DNA of 33,716 bases, from contig LWCA01000286.1 in assembly GCA_001642005.1 (NCBI GenBank), positions 1 to 33,716 of the forward strand, given 5' to 3'. Position numbers and translations under genes: made by a program. The DNA comes from Intoshia linei. Taxonomy: Eukaryota; Orthonectida; Rhopaluridae. Below, one piece after another: positions 20,860-33,716 of the stretch; within the stretch, counting starts at the first letter, position 1, and every line of letters begins with the position of its first letter. The notes under the pieces are model-generated. The model searched no databases. It was not told the origin of the DNA and saw only the letters and a program-made list of their open reading frames with translations.

Positions 20860-21990
20860 ATTGTATGGATGAAGACTTTTATTTTATATGAAGGAATAAA
20901 TAGAAGAGGTTCATGTAAATCACTTGCAAAAGCTTCCATAATATCAAACGTTTCAGTCAAAAAAGTTAAAAAAAATATGTGAAATTGGGACAGACATTCA
21001 AATACCCTCTAAAAGCGGTATATTTAAAGCGCAATCTAAAGAGCTTAAAACTTCAAAAATAAAAATTCAAAATTTACTAGATTCTTTTGATGGAAATCTG
21101 TGCTTATATTTTGATGCTAAGAGAACCCAAAACTATAGCAGAGAAAATAAATGGCAGGAAAGGTTTGTTATTTGTGTAGAAGGAGAAAATAATTTTTACA
21201 TGTGCATAGCATTATAAGCATTGCCAGATGGAAGAGGAATTACAATGCATGATAGTGTAATAAAGACAATCCACTTTTATGGAATACAAAATAAAATAAA
21301 AATGATAATTACTGATACGACGAGTTCAAATACCGGAAAAAATAATGGAGCTGTAACAATGATAATAATTTCTTTAAATAAAATACTTGTGTATGAAGGA
21401 TGTCGCTTTCATATTTTGGATTTAATTATGAAGCATGTTTTTAATGATATATTTAATTTATCCACTAATAGCCCCGATATAAATTATCCTTTTATTTCTC
21501 TATTTGTGCAAATCAATGGTAGATGGAGAGATGATTATCTTGAATTATTCAATCTTGTTAATACTTATATAACTTTAAATCAGTAAATCCAATAATACAA
21601 TTTAAATCTCTTGGACCCTTATCTAATACGAGATAAAATAATAAGGCAATATATGCATTAAAAACGTATTTACTAGGATTAAGAGACGTAAAGATGACTG
21701 AAGTGTGCGATTTTATAGCCTTTCATTGGGTTACTCCATGGCTGACTTGTCGATATCAACAAATGGCTGATTGGAATGATTTAGAAAAATATCTGGAAGG
21801 TATCTTATAAAATATGAAACTGCTCATAAATGCATTTCTCGACATTGGAAAAAAATTAGAAAACCACTAAATGTAACTTCAACAAACGAAATATCAGAAA
21901 ATGCTCTCTCTCAAATGGAAACACTGAGAACTACAGCAAAATCAGACAAAAAGTTAGAATTGAAAGTTTTGGCAAAATGTAATAATTTGT
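20860..21990 (+). pseudogene. RNase H-like transposase, degenerate
   Basis: Readable coding segments include LLDSFDGNLCLYFDAKRTQN, RFVICVEGENNFYMCIAL, then an in-frame TAA at 21,215-21,217, then ALPDGRGITMHDSVIKTI, MIITDTTSSNTGKNNGAVTM and YEGCRFHILDLIMKH. FDAKR and IITDTT look like the first two acidic positions of a DDE/DDD catalytic core; the CxxHxLxL motif after the second resembles that of hAT and related transposases. After a stop at 21,584 a further piece (LKTYLLGLRDVKMTEVCDF) continues in another frame. Frame changes and stops indicate a dead copy. Related uncharacterised proteins are expected in repetitive invertebrate genomes; the family is not named here. Confidence 0.65.
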
Positions 21991-22280
21991 ATTTTTAATT
22001 TTTAATTGGCTTTAACTCAATTATAAATATTCTTAGATCGTACTAACTAAAGGAAAAAGTAAATCAAGTGTGCGGATTTATTTATATAATAGAATATTAA
22101 TTGTAATGATAAAATTATTTTTTTTGATATGTAAATAAAGTTCTATTTATCAAAAAATTATTTCATTTTTATTTTTAATAATTAGTTTTAAGGAAGGGGG
22201 GGTAAATATTAACCGATTTCATTTCTTTTTGGTAATGTTGTTTAAAAATAAAAAATGAACATACAGACAAAATGGCTTTT

Positions 22281-22281
22281 N
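22281..22281. other. single ambiguous base (N) at a sequence join
   Basis: The only N in the window. To its left is an inner part of the right terminal repeat; to its right is mid-coding sequence of a second transposon copy matching 21,142 onwards. This is the pattern of an assembly join between two repeat copies. Confidence 0.8.
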
Positions 22282-22679
22282 CAGAGAAAATAAATGGCAG
22301 GAAAGGTTTGTTATTTGTGTAGAAGGAGAAAATAATTTTTCCATGTTCATAGCATTAAAAGCATTGTCAGATGGGAGAGAAATTACAATGCATTATAGTG
22401 TAATGGAGACAATTCACTTTTATGAAATACAAAATAAAATAAAAATGATAATTACTGATACGACGAGTTCAAATACCGGAAAAAATAATGAAGCTGTAAC
22501 AATGATAATAAATTCTTTAAATAAAATACTTGTGTATGAAGGATGTCGCTTTCATCACCGATAAATAAACATAACAATAAATATTAACCGATTTCATTTC
22601 TTTTTGGTAATGTTGTTTAAAAATAAAAAATGAACATACAGACAAAATAGCTTTTCTGATAAAAAAAAGTGGACACCCT
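22282..22679 (+). mobile_element. second, internally deleted copy of the long-TIR transposon
   Basis: The sequence matches 21,142-21,413 closely, including IITDTTSSNTGKNN. It then jumps from the cgctttcat position straight to terminal-repeat sequence at about 22,580. At the place where the first copy has an in-frame TAA this copy has AAA. It is therefore a distinct copy, not an exact duplication. Its 5' half is missing at the N. Confidence 0.75.
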
Positions 22680-22682
22680 AAT

Positions 22683-22985
22683 GCTGATAAGGATTTTAAA
22701 ATCATAAACATTATCATAAATTTAAATTTAAAAAAATTATATTGTTCTGGGCCAAAATCACAAATTACCCTTTTTTTTATGAAAACAGCCCTAGAATTTA
22801 AAAAAATTTACAGGTGGTACAGTTTTATCCTGTTAATACACACAAAAAATGTGAAATAATTAACGGTCCGAAAATTAAAAAAAATGATTATTCTTATAGA
22901 GCTTATTCCAGTTGATATAAATACAAAATTTCAATCCCAGAAATCTACGCATTCATGATGAAAAATAATATTTAATATATTATGT
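22683..22985 (+). repeat. R1 repeat, partial copy abutting the transposon
   Basis: It starts at gctgataaggattttaaaat directly after the transposon end and runs through ggccaaaatcacaaattacc, ctgttaatacacaca, acggtccgaaaatt and gagcttattccagttgatat. Left-flank sequence before the transposon does not look like R1, so R1 was either truncated here beforehand or the two flanks are not truly adjacent. Confidence 0.65.
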
Positions 22986-23317
22986 ATAAAATTTTGTTTA
23001 TCGACACCATTTTATTTATGTAATAAAATTATACTTTGTGTCAGTAAACGTTGTGGTTTTCGCTAAAAATAATTGATATTATTCTATTTTTTATTTGAAA
23101 TAATATACATGTTAAATTTATTCACGTTAAGCATTGTCAATCATATTTTTAGCTAAGATTGATTAATAATCATTAATTATAAATTAACTTTTATTGTACA
23201 TATATTTTTGTGAATTATTGATCAATATTAATTTTTACGTAAAGTGATGTATAAGTGAAATTCATTAAAATTTATTAAATTTTAGTTACAATTACAAGCA
23301 CACATATGCAGAATAAA
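22986..23317. other. 3' flank of the membrane-protein gene
   Basis: AT-rich sequence without a gene. On the minus strand an AATAAA at 23,271-23,276 lies about 42 nt past the stop of the membrane-protein gene and is the likely polyadenylation signal. Confidence 0.45.
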
Positions 23318-25962
23318 TTAGTAATGTTTTGGATATGATTGGTTAGAAGTATAGTTAGTAGCATTACCACCTATTCGTGTTATTGAGGTATTTGGCTTTG
23401 AATCGCACCCTACGGTCAATTTGACCAAAAAATATAATGCGTAGAATGTATTTAAAACGGAAAGGAATATGGCAAAAGACATGGCTGTCATTTGTACAAC
23501 GTTGATAATTAAATCTCCAGATAAAACCGTCCCGCTATCCATTTGTAAATCTAAAATGTTTAGTTAGCAACAATTTCAATTTTGAGAAAAATCAATTATT
23601 CACATGAAATACACAATGACCTAGTTGTGCAATTCTCAACATTCTCCATGTGGATACCAAGGCCAACAAAACTATTTACGTTTAATAACGGCGTTTTCAA
23701 AATTGTAAAATTATTTCATTATTCTCAAACATAAAGGAAAATAAAGTTATTCAGATTTAGTTGGTCCGGAATATATCAGTTTCACAACCCATGCGTCCCC
23801 CAAAATCAAAATTTAAATGCGCACAGCGAAAAAGTACATTTATCTGTATTTTATATCCATTTAAGTTAATGTACGGTAGGTGCCTAACAAAAAATTAAAG
23901 GGTTCAAAGCGTGAAAAATATCGATAATTGCTGTTAAAGTTATAGGGTTATACTGATTCAGTTTAATTTTTTTTTTTTAAATTTATATACATGCAATTCT
24001 GAAAATGTTGATATCTCACCATAAATTTCAGATAAATAACAATAAATTAAAAAAATAACAGAACGAACCACTATTCTTATTAGAATTAGTATTATTGTTA
24101 TCAAGACTTATAAAATCTAAACCACCAATCAATAAACCTTTTTTATGAAACTTAGTCAAGCAATTAATCAAAAAGCTCATCAATCTCGTATCATTGCTTC
24201 ATTAATTTATTTTTTACAAATCAATAAATTTTTTTCTAATTTGTTTATTAAAACAGTAGTTTTTTCGGATATTATAGCTGGGCCTTTTATACTATTTGGA
24301 ATTTACAAAAACCTGATATTACATAATTTTAGCATGATCCATGAGTCCCCATAAAGTATGATTATGGAAATTGACAGCAAACTAATATTGCATCGATTAA
24401 TAATTTTAGAAACAATTCCAAAAACCTGAAAAATAAATTATTGAGCAAAAGGATGTTATAATTTAATTGAATCATATTTAATCAATGCAATTTCAATTAT
24501 ACTACTCTCAACATTTTACATTTAGTTAACTGTTAAATATATACGTTAGTCAATTTGAGATTACAATTTAGACTGTTACTAATACATTAATGGGGGAATT
24601 TCGAAATATCATAAATTATGATTCATAATGAAGTACGTGTGTGAAAATGTGTTAAAAAATATTGACATAATCAAAAACTGTATATAATAAATCAATGTCC
24701 AATATACATATGAAATATACTATAATACTATTATATTAGTAGCTAATAAATTGCATTTACCCAATTGAAATTTTCTAAATGCTGTAACTTCAGAAATGAG
24801 AGCAGTAGTAATAAACCCGATAGTAACACTTGAAGAAACAAAGGATAAAATTTCAAATAGAATGGAATAAATATTTGTAGAAGGTTTATCTCTTCGCATC
24901 ATAGCACCAATCGTAAATAAACCAGCAACAACTCCCTAAAAATAATGTATAAAATTTTCAAAGATACAAATAAAATTACGATAGCACCAGTCCAAATTGG
25001 GCACCATAAATCTGTCCAATATGAAACTGAATCCATAAAAACAGTGATTGAACCAACCAAAATAAGAATATGGGCAATAATAATTTGCCCATAAGGGTTT
25101 ACATTTGGCAAATTGAAAGGAATTAGCTAAAAAAACAATGATTATAAAAACAAATACTATATTATATATATTTATAACAATGAAAATACTCACCCGTCCC
25201 GTAAAATGCCAATGAATGATCCAATGACGATGGAAAACCAAAATAACGGAAACGAGGCTGACAAAAGTCAAGATGAAGATTGGAACGATAGCAACATTGC
25301 TAAATAAACATATTTTTGCCCTAATGGGCTGGCTAATAACGATATGAGTTTGGCTAAAAATAAAATGACGTCAAAATATATTTTAATTTTAATTACTTTG
25401 AAGCAACTTCCATAAAATACAATACGTACTGATCATACCCGTGTTCGTTAAATACACCAATTGTAGGTTGTATTATATAAAATGTAATCATAAACGCAAC
25501 CATTAAAGCAACGTACGTAACTGCGCAGAGACGAATATAACACCATGTCTAATATCAGAAAATAAAATCAAATAACATTTTTAGTTTACTGTAAATTTTT
25601 GACGATAATCTCCTCTATGCGCAAATCCAACAATGCTAGTAATGAACAACTAAAAACCATAAATTAGATAAATAAACAAATTTTAATTACCAAACCAGAA
25701 ATCCAAAAGTAGCAATAATAATTAAAGTTACATTTCAGGATAAAGTGGAGAATAGCAGCAACTAAAATAAAAAATTAATATTAAAAAAATAGACAGCCAT
25801 AACATTACCCATAATAAGCACAGAAGTTAGTAAAAAAATAATTTGTTGAGGTTTACTACAGCAAGTGGAACAGCAATTATTTTTAATCAATTCCGAGTCG
25901 ATACTCACAGAATCGTCATTATTCTTAATGGTTTGCCGCCAGGCTGGTATACGACTGTTCAT
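23318..25962 (-). CDS. Multi-pass membrane protein with apparent internal duplication, 8 exons
   Basis: Exons: 25962-25809, 25761-25691, 25649-25590, 25548-25397, 25353-25194, 25126-24980, 24935-24761, 23550-23318; 383 aa with consistent phases. I do not recognise the family with certainty. A hydrophilic N-terminus with a Cys cluster (CCSTCCSK, ~30-37) precedes about eight hydrophobic segments near 41-60, 65-84, 97-121, 164-186, 214-234, 241-262, 270-293 and 320-348. The two halves look alike: QIIFLL..YYCYFWISGLLFITSIVGF against QIIIAH..LWCPIWTGAIGVVAGLFTIGA. This suggests a duplicated four-helix unit, loosely reminiscent of MS4A/CD20-like proteins. The tail holds four N-glycosylation sequons (NTS, NAT, NYT, NQS), implying a lumenal or extracellular C-terminus; with a cytosolic N-terminus that would need an odd helix number. 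Intron 7 is 1,210 bp; the others are 41-67 bp. Confidence 0.8.
23551..24760 (-). other. long intron 7 of the membrane-protein gene
   Basis: A 1,210-bp intron between GT at 24,760-24,759 and AG at 23,552-23,551. No R1 copy was recognised. The 69-codon frame at 24,145-24,354 (+) has no splice context or family match. I see no further exon of the host gene in it. Confidence 0.55.
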
Positions 25963-26493
25963 AACTAATTTTTGAAATTAAATAATTTAATTTTTAAATC
26001 GTAATAAAATTAATCCAATTTAAACAACAAGCTATTTTGCATTATTTTGATACAACGTTTACAAAATGTTAAAGTTACTCATTTAAAGCTGATTGTCGTC
26101 GATTCAGTTAGTTCCGTGATCAATATATTGTTTGTAGCATATTTAGATTTGCAATTTCAATCCACATTTTAACACAATCGAAATTTACAAGTTATAATTA
26201 AGTTGAGCCTAGAAATGAAGGCGGTTATTTACATAGTGCTTAGTTTCCGCTCACAATTATCTATTCAATAGTCTCCTAGGCTAATTGACCTTGTAAAATT
26301 ATATTTTTGCCTGTCCACTGATAACTATTGACATTTTGTATATTTGAGAACATGTCACTGTTTACATTAAATTACATCAATTTTCTACATTTAGTCAACC
26401 GAGTACAATAGAGACAAGACAATTCTTGAGAAATAAGAGATAATCAAAATTTAACAAATATTTAGGTTTATTGAATCATTAGTACAATTATTT
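25963..26493. other. intergenic: GFAT 3' flank and membrane-protein gene promoter side
   Basis: Both flanking genes run on the minus strand, so this 531-bp interval contains the end of GFAT and the start region of the membrane-protein gene. No core promoter motif could be singled out. Confidence 0.4.
26467..26472 (-). promoter_or_regulatory. AATAAA polyadenylation signal of GFAT
   Basis: Minus-strand AATAAA located 22 nt beyond the GFAT stop codon at 26,494, supporting the choice of the distant last exon. Confidence 0.6.
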
Positions 26494-31880
<5,387 letters not shown>

Positions 31881-32126
31881 CTAATAAATAAAAATAATAG
31901 ATGCGTTTACATCAATCATTCTCAACGTGTCCATATGGACCCCTGGAGTCCACAGCAGTTTTTTGGGGTCCATGAAAATTTTTATATAAGTAAAGAATTG
32001 AATGTTAGTGTGTTTTACGGTATATTTAAAAAATTAAAATATCCATCAACATTTATTCGGATTGCTATTTATGATAATGCTTATGATTTTATTTATTATT
32101 ATTAGTTATTACAGAATTTATCCTAA
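31881..32126. other. sequence upstream of the first visible GFAT exon
   Basis: No GFAT coding sequence was recognised. The stretch around 31,918-31,975 (cattctcaacgtgtccatat, then ttttggggtccatgaaaa) resembles an hAT end of the TTCTCAACC..GGGGTCCATGAAA type, without identifiable flanking duplication. The 80-codon frame at 31,863-32,105 (+) is antisense to the exon and then enters this repeat-like sequence. Confidence 0.4.
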
Positions 32127-33716
32127 CTTAATAATATACTATGCGATTTTTGTTTGTCTGTTTGTCTGTCTGTTATGCTTTATTTAAATAACTACCCGTC
32201 TTAGAATTTTTTAAAAACAACATTTTAATTACAGTTTTTTTCGAGACGTATATTAAAATATATTTCAACCTCCCAATTTCACATCTTACGAGTCAAAAAC
32301 CCCAGTTATCCCTCTTTTTGAAAATCAAACAAGTTAAAGAATTTAAAACAATATATACGCTGATGCGGATTTTAAAATCATAAACATTATCATAAATTTA
32401 AAAAATAAAAAAATTATATCTTCAGGGCCAAAACTCCAAATTCCCTTTCCTTTTATTTTTGAAAACAGCCCTCGAATTTCAAAAAATTTACAGGTGGTAC
32501 AGTTGTATCCTGTTAACACACATAATTAATTTCAATCCGAATAAGTGACGATTTCACGGTCAAAAAAGCATTTTAGTATTCATATATTTTTTTCCGAAAT
32601 ATTTTATTAAAACAAAAAATGTGAAATAATTAACGGTCCGAAAATTAAAAAATAAAGATTATTCTGATAGAGCTTATTCCAGTTGATAATTAAAATATCA
32701 ACCCCAGAAATCTATCTAATTTTTAATATATTATTAATCAATATTTTTAAAATATTTCGATTAAAATCAAAAATTGAAAATGTAAATATTGATCCTACAA
32801 TTTAAAATAAAGTGTCTTGTACGTCTATACCAGTGGTTCTCAACCCGTGTTCCGTGAAATATAAATGCGACATTTTTCAATTTAAAGTTTTTCTAAATTA
32901 CTGTTGTATGCAATGAAACAACATCATTTCCAAATTTAAATTAAATAAGTTTTAATAAAAGTATTATACGATGTGAGTATGGGAACCTAAAAAATGATTT
33001 TAAAAAGTAATAATAATTCAAATTATCTTTATGAGAGATATTGTAAAGAAGGTGGGTTTTTACTGACCCAACTCTCTTGAAATAAATTAAATAAGTTACT
33101 TATCTCTTTATAATAATATTTAACTAAAAATTTATCTTTCACGGGGCTGGATGCTTCTTCGTTGTGTGAGGGAGGCAACTCGTTTTACCGGCTAAATTCC
33201 GTGTGTTATTAATTTTTTTATATATGCGAAATGCAAAAAAAAAATTTTGATCATGCTTTTAAATGCGGCGATTTTTTGAAATTTCATAAGGGTTCCGCGC
33301 AGTAAAAAAAATTGAGCAACACTGGTCTACACATTTCCAATAAAGACATATGGGTGAAAATCTATATAATTCATTCCTTCGAAATTTTTTTCATTGCTAC
33401 GCAATTTTTAAATTTCAAATTTTTATTTTCCAAACATTTTTAACACATCTAAATTAAACTACGACTACGGTAACAAATTTATAAAAGTTTTGATACTAAC
33501 TTAATTTAACTTAAAACATGTTATTGTTTTACTCATTGTTTGAAAATGCCAAAAAGAAAAGTAACATTCACAAGAAAAAAGGCCAAAAGTAGACACATTT
33601 TTAACATTAATCATTTTTATATTACAATTATTTGCAATAATGGTAAAATTCGACTGAAATAATTATAAAGTGAAGATTCAATTAATTATTGATACACAAT
33701 TGGTATTTTTAAGTAT
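32127..33716 (+). repeat. R1 repeat copy, split by an hAT MITE, running off the window
   Basis: It parallels the copy at 845-2,095 from tatgcgatttttgtttgtct through the core near 32,370-32,430, the ctgttaacacacataatt block, gaataagtgacgat, acggtccgaaaatt, gatcctacaattt and on to gtttgaaaatgccaaaaaga and aaaggccaaaagtagacaca. It is interrupted at 32,831-33,324. The 3' end lies beyond the window. Confidence 0.78.
32823..33332. mobile_element. hAT MITE nested in R1, 8-bp TSD
   Basis: The element occupies 32,831-33,324 (494 bp). Ends are cagtggttctcaacccgtgt and, inverted, cagtgttgctcaat. Flanking 8-mers are gtctatac (32,823-32,830) and gtctacac (33,325-33,332), one mismatch. The uninterrupted site with a single gtctacac is present in the paralogous R1 copy at 1,599-1,606, which confirms the insertion. 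CAGTGGTTCTCAACC ends with 8-bp duplications are characteristic of hAT elements. No transposase is present. Confidence 0.9.

Larger units (their letters stand above)
20453..22679. mobile_element. DNA transposon with long TIRs, chimeric or assembled across an N
   Basis: Outer ends are agggtgtccacttttgatac on the left and its near inverse, ending gtggacaccct, on the right. Flanks read caat on the left and aatg on the right, so the duplication is either AAT or TA. Inverted similarity extends inwards about 180 bp (20,453-20,636 against 22,130-22,280). The interior holds a transposase-like frame. A second partial copy, starting inside the coding region, begins right after the single N at 22,281 and supplies the right end. 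The superfamily cannot be fixed from the duplication. Confidence 0.75.

Noticed and set aside
24145-24354. 69-codon plus-strand frame in the membrane-protein gene intron
   Set aside because: No homology or splice context; likely chance.

Overview
This is an AT-rich (about three quarters A+T by eye) piece of a metazoan nuclear genome. It holds five spliced protein genes separated and interrupted by transposon-derived DNA. Coding sequence is cut into small exons by GT-AG introns that fall into two classes: most are 31-51 bp, and a few are 0.6-2.4 kb and filled with dispersed repeats. IWS1, CaMKK, GFAT and histidine acid phosphatase families together with DNA transposons indicate an invertebrate animal with compact introns and fast-evolving proteins. 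I cannot name the group from sequence alone.

Layout. 1-5,630: repeats and featureless AT-rich DNA, including two large copies of a dispersed family here called R1. 5,736-12,135 (minus): a nine-exon secreted histidine acid phosphatase-like gene whose long introns carry R1 copies and two hAT elements. 12,136-15,188: a pogo/Tigger-type MITE and a broken Tigger transposase. 15,189-18,411 (plus): the complete ten-exon IWS1 transcription-elongation gene. 18,521-20,122 (minus): a ten-exon CaMKK-like kinase, tail-to-tail with IWS1. 20,453-22,679: a long-TIR DNA transposon containing the only N of the window. 23,318-25,962 (minus): an eight-exon multi-pass membrane protein with apparent internal duplication. 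26,494-31,880 (minus): the 3' eleven exons of glutamine-fructose-6-phosphate aminotransferase, whose 5' exons were not found and probably lie beyond the right edge. 32,127-33,716: another R1 copy split by an hAT MITE with an 8-bp target duplication.

The genes do not form one pathway; this is ordinary animal gene order. The most interesting points are an acid phosphatase homologue with an intact reading frame that appears to have lost most catalytic residues, and a CaMKK homologue with altered HRD and DFG motifs and no calmodulin-binding tail. All gene models were spliced by eye from homology, reading phase and GT-AG sites, without transcript evidence.
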